The notes under the pieces are model-generated. The model was not told where the DNA came from. It saw only the letters and a program-made list of their open reading frames with translations, and ran no database searches. From the IMG/VR virus record IMGVR_UViG_3300034061_005615, positions 1-23,318 of that record: a DNA stretch of 23,318 nucleotides, one strand, 5' to 3'. How positions within the stretch are numbered: position 1 is the stretch's first letter; each line of letters begins with the position of its first letter. Source of the stretch: a virus. Made by a program: the position numbers and the translations under genes. This document shows, one piece after another, positions 1 to 6,402 of this stretch.

Positions 1-80
1 ACTGTCTCAACCGTATTTGGGTCAACAGCCTGTTCTTGTCCTCTAAACAAGTTTTTAATAAATTCAATAAGTTTTTTCAT
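1..80 (-). CDS. Partial unknown protein, N-terminus only
   Basis: An ATG at 78-80 on the minus strand opens a frame that stays open for 26 codons to the window edge, so the gene continues outside. The visible N-terminus (MKKLIEFIKNLFRGQEQ) is a short basic amphipathic helix followed by a polar stretch. It lacks the conserved L(T/S)E element of the virion-leader proteins nearby, so it is not counted with them. A strong terminator at 121-144 separates it from the upstream gene and an AT-rich TATTTAT box lies at about 98-105, so it probably starts its own transcription unit. Function unknown; the frame is judged real from the start context and the position right after a terminator. Confidence 0.6.
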   Translation of the reverse strand, partial: MKKLIEFIKNLFRGQEQAVDPNTVET

Positions 81-97
81 AATATATAATTTTATAA

Positions 98-105
98 ATA
101 AATAC
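98..105 (-). promoter_or_regulatory. AT-rich promoter-like box
   Basis: Minus-strand GTATTTAT lies about 17 bases before the ATG of the partial gene and directly after a terminator. It resembles the TATATTTR boxes seen before other genes here. In a genome this AT-rich the match alone is weak; position is the main argument. Confidence 0.3.
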
Positions 106-110
106 TTCTT

Positions 111-144
111 AAAAACAAAAAACCCTCACATTTCTGTGAGGGTT
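111..144 (-). terminator. Rho-independent terminator
   Basis: Bases 121-130 (AACCCTCACA) pair perfectly with 135-144 around a 4-base loop. On the minus strand the hairpin is followed by a T-rich run (TTTTTTGTTTTT). It sits between the end of the gene at 164-649 and the partial gene at the left edge, so it ends the upstream transcription unit. Confidence 0.9.
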
Positions 145-163
145 CCTTTATAGTAGGTCTATA

Positions 164-649
164 TTATTTAATTTTTGTTCTTGCTACGTTAGAAATTAAA
201 CCACCCGCAATTGTTGCTGTACCAGCAGCCATAGCAATCGCCATTTGAATAATATCTTCAGCTCCAAGACCACCTGCCATTGGTATTGCCATGATTGCTC
301 CTGCAATTGCTCCAAGACCCATAGTAGTTAATTTTCTTCTTAAATACTCATTTCTACTGATGTCTTTTGGTTGAGCATCAGTATAATCTTTATATTCATA
401 TTCTTCGTTCAAACCACCCTCAAGTTCAGCTTCAACTTCTTGTGCCACATCAGGATTCTTTTCAAAAAATCTAACAAGTCTTCTAAAGTTTCTGTTATGT
501 GCAATTTCAGCAGGTACTTCCATTTTAGAAAAATCTGTTTCATCTTCCATTTCTCGTGAGTCTGCAACCCATTGTTCCTCATCTTCTTTGATGATTCTTC
601 TTACCAAGTTGATAAGTTCTGATTCTGTTAATCTTATAGTTTTTTTCAT
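164..649 (-). CDS. Leader-bearing membrane-helix protein, possible capsid cargo
   Basis: A 161-aa protein of no recognised family. Residues 1-22 hold the leader shared with four other proteins in the window (IRLTESELINLVRRIIKE), ending in IIKE, which fits the (I/L)xE cleavage rule of T4-type prohead proteases. Residues 23-95 are strongly acidic (runs of D and E). Residues about 111-155 are rich in Gly, Ala, Ile and Met and could form two membrane-spanning or hairpin-inserting helices (GLGAIAGAIMAIPMAGG, then a second around AIAMAAGTATIAGG), followed by a basic tail. The gene lies 26 bases after the CxxC-repeat gene and before a strong terminator. A packaged protein that inserts into membrane on injection would fit, but that is inference; a simple unknown structural protein is the alternative. 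Confidence 0.75.
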   Translation of the reverse strand: MKKTIRLTESELINLVRRIIKEDEEQWVADSREMEDETDFSKMEVPAEIAHNRNFRRLVRFFEKNPDVAQEVEAELEGGLNEEYEYKDYTDAQPKDISRNEYLRRKLTTMGLGAIAGAIMAIPMAGGLGAEDIIQMAIAMAAGTATIAGGLISNVARTKIK

Positions 650-675
650 TTTTTATCTTTTTTTATATAAATACT

Positions 676-1587
676 TTATACTTTAAAAACATCGCCAAAT
701 TTTACAAAAGGTTCGTCAAAATCTTCCATATTATATCTATCTTCCTCGTCAATATCATCCATATCACTATAATTTGCAACTGTTAATTCATATGTAAAAA
801 TCTTATCGTTCATATTTAATGCTTCATATTCTCTTAAAGTCATTTTGGTATTTTCAAACTTTAATATTTTAGAACCAACTACAACGATAGCCATGTAACC
901 AATTTCAAAATACTCTTCACTGGTTTCCTCAGTACCAGTACCATAACAATATTCGCACTCAGTTTGACCGTGTCCTCCACACTCACGACAGTCTTCTTCA
1001 CCATCACCTTCACAAGTTGAGCAATCGATTTCTCTTTCTCCGTCGCAATATCTACAATTTACTTTTCCTGAACCAACACATTCATCGCATTGAACTTCTA
1101 CCTCGTCACCTTCATCATCATATTCTTCAACTTTTCCGTCACCATCACAATCACCACAAGCTTCAGTACCTGAACCATCACAATCAAAACATTCTTCTTT
1201 ACCTGTCCCATCACAACTTCTACATTCGATTTGACCATCGCCATCACATGAATCACATCGATCTTCACCACTACCCCCACAATATGTACAATCAACCTCT
1301 TTTCTACTAGTGTCATCAAAAATTTCAATATCGTATTTATAAAGATTATTTATAATTTTAGAAAGAACCTCTACAGAAATGTCAGGTCTCATTATCATAA
1401 AATAGGTTGCAAAAATAGCCTTTATTCGTTGGTTGCCGTTTTGTAATTTAGAAAATAAGATACTCACTAAATGGTCACTCTCTGACAAGTACATTAAATT
1501 GTTCAAGGTTTTTTTACCACCTTCACTTTCAATATAGTTTTTGAAGGCTCTTGCAACTGATAGTATGGTTTTTGATTCTTGGTCCAT
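676..1587 (-). CDS. Protein with ten DnaJ-type CxxC zinc-knuckle repeats
   Basis: A 303-aa protein. The first 95 residues are helical with no J domain (no HPD motif). Residues 100-218 carry ten CxxC motifs, most in the DnaJ form CxxCxGxG, starting at residues 100, 111, 122, 133, 144, 167, 178, 189, 200 and 211. That is two blocks of five with a strict 11-residue period, separated by an acidic insert (DDEGDEVEVQ). DnaJ has four such motifs with unequal spacing, so this is an expanded, differently arranged zinc-binding module. The C-terminal 85 residues are acidic with a hydrophobic core segment (YMAIVVVGSKILKF). It is the second gene downstream of the dnaK group (separated by a terminator), so a co-chaperone or substrate-holding role is tempting but unproven. 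Its own terminator-flanked start suggests separate transcription. Confidence 0.85.
   Translation of the reverse strand: MDQESKTILSVARAFKNYIESEGGKKTLNNLMYLSESDHLVSILFSKLQNGNQRIKAIFATYFMIMRPDISVEVLSKIINNLYKYDIEIFDDTSRKEVDCTYCGGSGEDRCDSCDGDGQIECRSCDGTGKEECFDCDGSGTEACGDCDGDGKVEEYDDEGDEVEVQCDECVGSGKVNCRYCDGEREIDCSTCEGDGEEDCRECGGHGQTECEYCYGTGTEETSEEYFEIGYMAIVVVGSKILKFENTKMTLREYEALNMNDKIFTYELTVANYSDMDDIDEEDRYNMEDFDEPFVKFGDVFKV
934..1290 (-). repeat. 33-base periodic coding repeat (CxxCxGxG units)
   Basis: Ten coding units of 33 bases, in two blocks of five, each encoding one CxxC knuckle plus an acidic linker. The units are degenerate in DNA but periodic in protein, pointing to growth by tandem duplication. 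Confidence 0.85.
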
Positions 1588-1593
1588 GTTAAA

Positions 1594-1601
1594 TAAATAT
1601 A
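1594..1601 (-). promoter_or_regulatory. Promoter-like box TATATTTA
   Basis: Minus-strand TATATTTA, one base off the Bacteroidota -7 consensus TAnnTTTG, lies 6 bases before the ATG of the CxxC-repeat gene and just after the terminator at 1614-1637. The order terminator, box, ATG recurs in the window. Confidence 0.4.
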
Positions 1602-1607
1602 TTGATA

Positions 1608-1637
1608 AATAAAAACCCCTCTTTTAAGGGAGGGGTT
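1608..1637 (-). terminator. Rho-independent terminator
   Basis: AACCCCTC (1614-1621) pairs with GAGGGGTT (1630-1637). On the minus strand the stem is followed by TTTTTATTTAT. It lies downstream of the dnaK-lipoprotein-DIP1984-like group and just before the next gene start. Confidence 0.8.
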
Positions 1638-1817
1638 CTTTATATAATTTGCTTCAAGAATTAAAATTATGTAAACGAGAGTTTTAAATTTTAATCAAAT
1701 GACTTTTGAGTCTTTGAATTATGAGTTTGGGACCATTACATTATCACTATCAATTATCAGACTATTCAGTCTCCAAGTATAGAACACATATCATTTTGAC
1801 CCTATCCACAAACTATA
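1638..1817. other. Non-coding gap with small hairpins
   Basis: One of the longest unassigned stretches in the window, 180 bases between the stop of the DIP1984-like gene and the terminator. It holds small inverted repeats: GACT/AGTC at 1701-1712 and AGACT/AGTCT at 1759-1772. No tRNA shape was found and no convincing ORF. It could be a 3' untranslated region, a small RNA or a remnant; nothing decides between these. Confidence 0.35.
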
Positions 1818-2252
1818 TTAGATTTTGGTGGTTGCGTTGAATATATCCAAACCATCTTGGATTGCCTCAATTCGACCTTCCAACTCTTTAATGGTTTCAT
1901 TTCGTTTAACCAAAGAAATCTCTGAGGTTTTAATTACTTCACTTTCCAATCGGTATCGGTCTCTATTTGACTTACCTTCGGTACAATCCATTTTTTTAAG
2001 TGATTGAGCCATGGATTTCAACTCTGACATCAAAAAGATGTTTTCCAACACTGGTGTATTTGCAATGTGAATTTTTGCCTTCAACTTCGCCAACTCTTTT
2101 GTGTCTTCAGAGATTTGAGCCAATAGTTCAACCGAACTATATGGTCTTTCGTTACCAACTTCAACAGAGTTGTACTCTTGCATCAGCTTTGTGTTCTCAC
2201 CAATCGTTTTGATTAGTTTGTTTTTTTGTTTAAGTGCTTGTTTAATTGTCAT
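1818..2252 (-). CDS. DIP1984/septicolysin-like helical protein
   Basis: A 144-aa, almost wholly helical, charged protein. It resembles the DIP1984 (septicolysin-like) family by layout: an N-terminal helix (TIKQALKQKNKLIKTI), a leucine/lysine-rich coiled coil with a short turn containing HIANTP where the family has a TN motif, a central SRDRY/RDR-like stretch (SNRDRYRLES), and a closing helix ending IQDGLDIFNATTKI, similar to the family's IQ..NW..L ending. The biochemical role of this family is not known to me. It follows the lipoprotein gene by 37 bases and precedes the terminator at 1614-1637, so it is probably the last gene of the dnaK unit, although an ATTATTTATA box about 30 bases upstream could give it a separate start. 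Family assignment is tentative; the gene itself is secure. Confidence 0.75.
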   Translation of the reverse strand: MTIKQALKQKNKLIKTIGENTKLMQEYNSVEVGNERPYSSVELLAQISEDTKELAKLKAKIHIANTPVLENIFLMSELKSMAQSLKKMDCTEGKSNRDRYRLESEVIKTSEISLVKRNETIKELEGRIEAIQDGLDIFNATTKI

Positions 2253-2289
2253 TTTTTTGTTTTTGTTTTGAAAGTATAAATAATCTTTT

Positions 2290-2451
2290 TTACTTCGTCA
2301 AGCGAATCGTATCAACAGAATAGTAACAATAACTCTCTTCGTCAATATGACAGTGCTCTACTTTGATTTCATAAGAATATGCATCACAGTTAGTTTTTGA
2401 TGTTTTACAACTTAATAAGAAAAGAGGTAAAAGTAATAAAAATTTTTTCAT
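2290..2451 (-). CDS. Small lipoprotein
   Basis: A 53-aa secreted lipoprotein. The start chosen is the ATG at 2449-2451, which lies one base after the dnaK stop and gives a textbook type II signal peptide: MKKFLLLLPLFLLSC, with the lipobox LLSC and the lipidated Cys at residue 15. A longer open frame extends upstream but overlaps the dnaK 3' end and would bury the signal, so it is rejected. The mature part is only about 38 residues and has five further Cys/His-rich positions (NCDAYSYE, EHCHID, SYCYYS), so disulphides or metal binding are possible. Phage lipoproteins are sometimes superinfection-exclusion factors that coat the host surface; that role is a guess from type and size only. Confidence 0.75.
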   Translation of the reverse strand: MKKFLLLLPLFLLSCKTSKTNCDAYSYEIKVEHCHIDEESYCYYSVDTIRLTK

Positions 2452-2452
2452 G

Positions 2453-4315
2453 TTATTTAACTTCTTCAAATTCAACATCGGCTGATTTATCTTCATTTTG
2501 TTCAGTTGTTTGTTCAGTTGTTTGTTCATATAATTTCTGACTAATTTTTTGGAAAACCGATGTTAATTCTTCCGTGTTCTTTTTTGAACTTTCAACATCT
2601 TTTTTATCATAAGCTGATTTCAGGTTGTCAAGTGCCAATTGAACTTCTTTTTTATCGTCATCTGATATTTTATCTTCCAAATCCTTCAAAGATTTTTCAG
2701 TTTGGAAAATGGTTGAGTCGGCCATGTTCAAGATTTCAACATCTTCTTTTAGTTTTTTGTCCGCTTCAGCGTTTACTTCGGCTTCTTGTTTCATTCTTTC
2801 AATATCTTCTTTAGATAAACCTGATGAAGACTCTATTCGAATGGACTGTTGTTTGTTGGTTCCTTTATCAATTGCTGACACATTAATAATTCCATTTGCA
2901 TCAATATCAAATGTTACTTCAATTTGTGGAACACCTCTCATTGCGGGTGGTAAACCATCTAAATGGAATCTACCAATTGTTTTATTGTCTTTTGCCATTG
3001 CTCGTTCACCTTGTAAGACATGGATTTCAACAGATGGTTGATTATCTACTGCCGTTGAGAATGTTTGTGATTTTTTAGTTGGGATCGTTGTGTTCGCATC
3101 AATTAATTTTGTCATAACACCACCCATAGTTTCAATTCCTAAAGACAATGGGGTTACATCCAACAATAACACATCTTTAACATCACCAGCTAAAACACCT
3201 CCTTGAATTGCAGCTCCCAAAGCAACCACCTCATCAGGATTAACACCTTTAGATGGTTCCTTACCAAAGAATTTCTTAACCGCTTCTTGAATTGCAGGAA
3301 TACGGGTTGTACCACCAACTAAAATAATTTCATCAATTTCACCTATTGTAAGATTTGCATTCGATATTGCAGTCTTACATGGTTCGATTGTTCTTTCTAC
3401 TAATTTTTCAACAAGTTGTTCAAATTTAGATTTACTGAGTGATCTGACCAAGTGTTTTGGAATACCGTCAACAGGCATTAAATACGGTAAATTAATTTCA
3501 GTTGAAGAAGTTGAAGATAGTTCTACCTTCGCCTTTTCAGCCGCCTCTTTCAATCTTTGTAACGCCATTGCATCTTTATTAAGATCAATTCCATTCTCAG
3601 CCTTAAACTCCTCAACCAACCAATCAATAATTGCCTGATCAAAATCATCACCACCTAAATGTGTGTCACCATCTGTTGACAAAACCTCGAACACTCCGTC
3701 ACCCAATTCTAATATTGACACATCATGTGTACCACCACCACAATCAAAAACGACAACTTTCATGTCTTTTGACATTTTATCTAAACCGTATGCTAATGCT
3801 GCTGCTGTTGGTTCATTAATAATTCTTCTTACTGTCAATCCTGCAATTTCACCAGCCTCTTTTGTAGCTTGTCTTTGAGCGTCGTTAAAATATGCCGGAA
3901 CTGTAATAACAGCTTCAGTAACTTTTTCACCTAAATAATCTTCCGCAGTTTGTTTCATCTTCTGAAGAACTATTGCGGAAATTTCTTGTGGTGAATATTT
4001 TCTACCTTCAATTTCAACTCTTGGTGAATTATTTTCATTTAAGATCTTGTATGCCACTTTTTTTAGTTCACCATTAGATTCATCAAAAGTGGATCCCATA
4101 AATCTTTTAATTGAAGAAATTGTTTTTTCAGGGTTAGTAACCGCTTGTCTTTTTGCAGGATCACCAACTTTTCTTTCACCGTCTTTTATAAATCCAATTA
4201 CAGATGGGGTTGTTCGTTTACCCTCGTTGTTTGTTATTACTACAGGTTCATTCCCTTCCATTACCGCCACACATGAATTTGTGGTTCCTAAATCAATTCC
4301 AATTATTTTTGCCAT
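2453..4315 (-). CDS. dnaK: Hsp70 chaperone DnaK, full length
   Basis: A 620-aa Hsp70 (E. coli DnaK is 638 aa). The ATPase domain opens with [14 protein letters not shown] (residues 5-18), keeps [11 protein letters not shown] (141-151), [11 protein letters not shown] (167-177), HLGGDDFD and VGGTTRIPA; the linker [19 protein letters not shown] leads to the substrate-binding domain ([32 protein letters not shown]) and a helical lid ending in DVEFEEVK, the usual Bacteroidota ending. The phosphate-2 loop reads DCGGGTHD (191-198) instead of the near-universal DLGGGTFD, an unusual double change beside the catalytic Thr196. A TTEQTTEQ stretch near the C-terminus comes from a 12-base repeat. Acquired from a host-like donor, it may help fold phage proteins or serve replication. 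No grpE or true dnaJ is visible here. Transcription probably starts at the promoter at 4364-4392 and continues into the lipoprotein gene. Confidence 0.97.
   Translation of the reverse strand: MAKIIGIDLGTTNSCVAVMEGNEPVVITNNEGKRTTPSVIGFIKDGERKVGDPAKRQAVTNPEKTISSIKRFMGSTFDESNGELKKVAYKILNENNSPRVEIEGRKYSPQEISAIVLQKMKQTAEDYLGEKVTEAVITVPAYFNDAQRQATKEAGEIAGLTVRRIINEPTAAALAYGLDKMSKDMKVVVFDCGGGTHDVSILELGDGVFEVLSTDGDTHLGGDDFDQAIIDWLVEEFKAENGIDLNKDAMALQRLKEAAEKAKVELSSTSSTEINLPYLMPVDGIPKHLVRSLSKSKFEQLVEKLVERTIEPCKTAISNANLTIGEIDEIILVGGTTRIPAIQEAVKKFFGKEPSKGVNPDEVVALGAAIQGGVLAGDVKDVLLLDVTPLSLGIETMGGVMTKLIDANTTIPTKKSQTFSTAVDNQPSVEIHVLQGERAMAKDNKTIGRFHLDGLPPAMRGVPQIEVTFDIDANGIINVSAIDKGTNKQQSIRIESSSGLSKEDIERMKQEAEVNAEADKKLKEDVEILNMADSTIFQTEKSLKDLEDKISDDDKKEVQLALDNLKSAYDKKDVESSKKNTEELTSVFQKISQKLYEQTTEQTTEQNEDKSADVEFEEVK
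2500..2528. repeat. 12-base tandem repeat in the dnaK 3' end
   Basis: GTTCAGTTGTTT occurs twice in a row (2500-2511, 2512-2523) followed by GTTCA. In the coding direction it encodes the TTEQ repeats in the flexible DnaK tail, a site prone to slippage. Confidence 0.8.
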
Positions 4316-4363
4316 TTTATTTTTTTATTTTTTTATGAATTTTATTCGTGCTGTTCTTTTCAA

Positions 4364-4392
4364 AAAATATACCTTTTATAAAAACATGTCAA
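4364..4392 (-). promoter_or_regulatory. Predicted dnaK promoter (Bacteroidota type)
   Basis: On the minus strand TTGACA (4387-4392) is followed, 18 bases after its TTG, by TATATTTT (4364-4371). This approximates the Bacteroidota pattern TTG, about 19-20 bases, TAnnTTTG. It lies about 50 bases before the dnaK start, in the only sizeable gap upstream of it. Confidence 0.45.
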
Positions 4393-4424
4393 TTTGTCAG
4401 TATTATTTTTTTTGTTCTGACAAA
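4393..4424. repeat. Inverted repeat upstream of dnaK
   Basis: TTTGTCAG (4393-4400) and CTGACAAA (4417-4424) are perfect 8-base inverted arms around a 16-base loop, spanning the stop of the preceding gene and abutting the dnaK -33 element. It could be a weak terminator or an operator. Confidence 0.35.
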
Positions 4425-4585
4425 ATTTCATCTTTTATAACCATTTTAAGTGACCATGGGTCAAATGTAATAAGTGATTTACATTGTTTAACTTTATTAA
4501 CCATAAAGTCATAGTAATATTCACCAGCAACAATTGGTTTTTTTATCACCACATCATAAGTATTTCCTTCGTATTCTATAATCAT
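4403..4585 (-). CDS. Unknown small soluble protein
   Basis: A 60-aa protein (MIIEYEGNTYDVVIKK...) with a beta-strand-rich first half, a KVKQCKSL segment and a WSLKMVIKDE stretch suggesting a small beta domain. No family recognised. Its ATG overlaps the stop of the upstream membrane-protein gene as ATGA, which supports the frame and suggests coupled translation. It is the last gene before dnaK, and the inverted repeat at 4393-4424 covers its stop codon. Confidence 0.6.
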   Translation of the reverse strand: MIIEYEGNTYDVVIKKPIVAGEYYYDFMVNKVKQCKSLITFDPWSLKMVIKDEILSEQKK

Positions 4586-4734
4586 TTTATAAATCTTAAA
4601 TAATAAACCTCACCTAATAACAACATAGATAATGTTGATGTGGCAAAACTCAAATAATCACCACAATAAAATGTTCCAACCATTGTAAAAAATATAATCA
4701 AAAACAACGGTACATAATAAATTCCTTTTTTCAT
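4582..4734 (-). CDS. Small membrane protein
   Basis: A 50-aa protein from the ATG at 4732-4734 (MKKGIYYVPLFLIIFFTM...), with two predicted membrane helices (about residues 5-22 and 25-43). The open frame extends ten codons further upstream, but that would run into the preceding gene, while the chosen ATG comes one base after its stop. The pair of adjacent small membrane proteins here (this and 4736-4888) suggests action at the host envelope. No family recognised. Confidence 0.6.
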   Translation of the reverse strand: MKKGIYYVPLFLIIFFTMVGTFYCGDYLSFATSTLSMLLLGEVYYLRFIK

Positions 4735-4735
4735 T

Positions 4736-4888
4736 TTAAACCTCCTCGTCTTCTTTTTTACCACTATAGTTTATTGTTGGTAATAAAACCAAAGACCATA
4801 ATGTGTGTGGATTTTTTGTAATATACAAGGCTAAACCAACTAAACTAAAAAACCCTAAATAAATTAATGCAAAACTTAAATACTTCAT
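4736..4888 (-). CDS. Small membrane protein
   Basis: A 50-aa protein from the ATG at 4886-4888 (MKYLSFALIYLGFFSLVGLALYI...), with one clear hydrophobic helix at residues 3-23, a likely second one (LWSLVLLPTI) and a charged tail KKEDEEV. A start ten codons upstream is open but overlaps the 3' end of the AAA ATPase gene and adds a polar stretch before the helix, so the later start is preferred. Function unknown; holins and exclusion proteins share this build but nothing specific is seen. Confidence 0.6.
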   Translation of the reverse strand: MKYLSFALIYLGFFSLVGLALYITKNPHTLWSLVLLPTINYSGKKEDEEV

Positions 4889-4901
4889 ATAAAAACTTTT
4901 T

Positions 4902-5891
4902 TTATTTCCCAAAACCAACTCTACCCGAACCTTTAATTGATGGTGCTTTTTTTAATCCTTCGAGGTTATCCATTACTTCCTCAAATTCTCTACCCATAAC
5001 GATAGTTGAAATTACAACTTCTTTCAAGTGTGAAAGCGACATTCCTTCGGTTCTTTCAACCCACATATCAACATCAACATTTTTAAGATCATTTTCAGTC
5101 AATTTATGAAGAATGTATGCTCGTCTAATATCTTTATTTGGTAGTTCTACTTTGTATCTTCTATCAAAACGAGATGGTCTGTTTGTGATACGATCTTGTA
5201 GTTTCTCAGGGTAGTTGGTTGTTGCAATATATACAACATCTTCAATTTGTTTTACACCATCCAAGATGTTTAACAATCTACTTGTTGAGTGGCTGTTTTC
5301 CCCAGCAATTGAGTCGATGTCTTCCAATAAAACAATTAATGGTCTGTGAGCTTCAATTTTTCTAAATGTCGTAATAAATTCCATAAAGTGATCAACATCA
5401 TCTTGGTCTTTAATGTTTATGATAATACCATCATTTTCAATCAATTGTTTTGAGATCAACTGGATTATACCTGACTTACCACAACCTGGTTCACCATACA
5501 TTAGAATACCACGCTTATGGACAAAACTATATTCTTTATACTTGTCTTTACGATCCCAAAAGTTTTGAATGTCTTTAAGTATGTCTTGGATCTCATAAGA
5601 AGGTAGTTGATATAACTCGTCTGTCTTAAATGGTTGTTTCTTTAATGTATGTTGAGATAGTGATCTGTTCCAAATGATTTCATAAATACCAGCAGGCACT
5701 TTATCTACCGATTTGAATGCCGACACAAACTCTTCATCTTGTAATGTTCCCCAACATGTCGGAGTTGCTGAAGTTGTGTTTTCAGGTTTAATCTCTCTGT
5801 TGAGAGGTAACTCATCATACTGATCTTCCGTCATCATTTCCATGTCTTCCATCTCCAATCTTGCTTTTAATTCTTCTATTGCTCTATTCAT
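4902..5891 (-). CDS. AAA-family ATPase
   Basis: A 329-aa ATPase with one classical AAA module. Walker A is GEPGCGKS (residues 133-140), Walker B is IVLLEDID (187-193), sensor 1 is the N of ATTN (223-226), and RPSRFDRR (238-245) supplies arginine-finger residues, as in Bcs1/FtsH/proteasomal AAA proteins. The first 125 residues are acidic then helical and match no domain I know, so the substrate-recognition part is undefined. The C-terminal part is the usual helical lid. AAA proteins of this type act as hexameric unfoldases or remodelling motors; the target here is unknown. The nearby dnaK suggests, but does not show, a role in protein remodelling. Start at 5891 overlaps the upstream gene by 8 bases. 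Confidence 0.9.
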   Translation of the reverse strand: MNRAIEELKARLEMEDMEMMTEDQYDELPLNREIKPENTTSATPTCWGTLQDEEFVSAFKSVDKVPAGIYEIIWNRSLSQHTLKKQPFKTDELYQLPSYEIQDILKDIQNFWDRKDKYKEYSFVHKRGILMYGEPGCGKSGIIQLISKQLIENDGIIINIKDQDDVDHFMEFITTFRKIEAHRPLIVLLEDIDSIAGENSHSTSRLLNILDGVKQIEDVVYIATTNYPEKLQDRITNRPSRFDRRYKVELPNKDIRRAYILHKLTENDLKNVDVDMWVERTEGMSLSHLKEVVISTIVMGREFEEVMDNLEGLKKAPSIKGSGRVGFGK

Positions 5892-6075
5892 TTTTTTTAA
5901 TTTTTTTTTGTAATTCGTCCCACTCTTCTCTTCTTACCGCCACTCTCACACCATCAATAGTAAAAAAAACTTCTTTGGGGAACAATAGTGGGGTTTCAAT
6001 TTTGTTGGTGTTTATTGTAATATTTTTACGATATACACCTTCGTTTGCAAATCTTACTAATAATTCAGTTTTCAT
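5884..6075 (-). CDS. Unknown 63-aa protein
   Basis: A small basic protein (MKTELLVRFANEGVYRK...) with alternating hydrophobic residues consistent with a beta sheet (ELLVRF, VFFTIDGVRVAV) followed by a charged helix (REEWDELQKKIKKNE). It begins three bases after the upstream stop and overlaps the AAA ATPase start by 8 bases, so it is probably co-translated with it. No family recognised. Confidence 0.65.
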   Translation of the reverse strand: MKTELLVRFANEGVYRKNITINTNKIETPLLFPKEVFFTIDGVRVAVRREEWDELQKKIKKNE

Positions 6076-6078
6076 TTT

Positions 6079-6345
6079 TTAGAACTTACTTGCAATTTTT
6101 TTTATCATCTCCTCTTCTTCGTTCGATAATTGATAATGTGCATTCCATAACTTTAAAAGATTATCTCTGAGTTCGGCCTCACTTGATGATTCTTCTTTAC
6201 CTCTCACCAATGTTCTAATTTCTTGGTTCGAATGTGTTCCTAAAATACCGTCATCATACAACCATTCGGCCATATTTTGCTTATCTCTTCTATCCATATC
6301 GTCATAGATATCATCTAAATCTACATGTACATTTATATAAGGCAT
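6079..6345 (-). CDS. Unknown acidic 88-aa protein
   Basis: A small acidic protein (MPYINVHVDLDDIYDDMD...) with a short strand INVHVDL, then helical charged segments. It is the first gene after the RNA-ligase terminator (6371-6402), only about 26 bases downstream, so it should open a new transcription unit, although no clear TAnnTTTG box is seen in that short gap. Similar short proteins beginning with this INVHVDL-type strand are common in phages, but I cannot name a family. Function unknown. Confidence 0.65.
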   Translation of the reverse strand: MPYINVHVDLDDIYDDMDRRDKQNMAEWLYDDGILGTHSNQEIRTLVRGKEESSSEAELRDNLLKLWNAHYQLSNEEEEMIKKIASKF

Positions 6346-6370
6346 AATTTTTTGTTTTTTTAATGATAAT

Positions 6371-6402
6371 AAAAAAAGGTGACTCCATCAATGGGAGTCA
6401 CC
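6371..6402 (-). terminator. Terminator overlapping the RNA ligase stop
   Basis: GGTGACTCC (6378-6386) pairs with GGAGTCACC (6394-6402), a perfect 9-base stem with a 7-base loop, followed on the minus strand by seven Ts. The upstream arm encodes the last codons of the RNA ligase and the stop codon lies in the loop, so translation to the end could disturb folding of the hairpin. Confidence 0.9.

Noticed and set aside
1017-1328. His-rich plus-strand frame and a Val/Met-rich minus-strand frame over the CxxC repeats
   Set aside because: Both are frame shadows of the periodic 33-base coding repeat; the repeated codons keep other frames open and give runs of His or Val. The CxxC frame has the coherent protein pattern.
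1638-1817. A tRNA gene in the gap
   Set aside because: No acceptor stem, anticodon arm and T-arm with a GTTC-like loop could be lined up on either strand.
1721-1840. A 39-aa plus-strand ORF in the 1638-1817 gap
   Set aside because: It would be antisense to the end of the DIP1984-like gene, has no promoter or start context of its own, and encodes no recognisable protein pattern.
2453-2529. Long N-terminal extension of the small lipoprotein reading from inside dnaK
   Set aside because: The extension is the TTEQ repeat region of dnaK read in another frame ([10 protein letters not shown]) and would place the lipoprotein signal internally.
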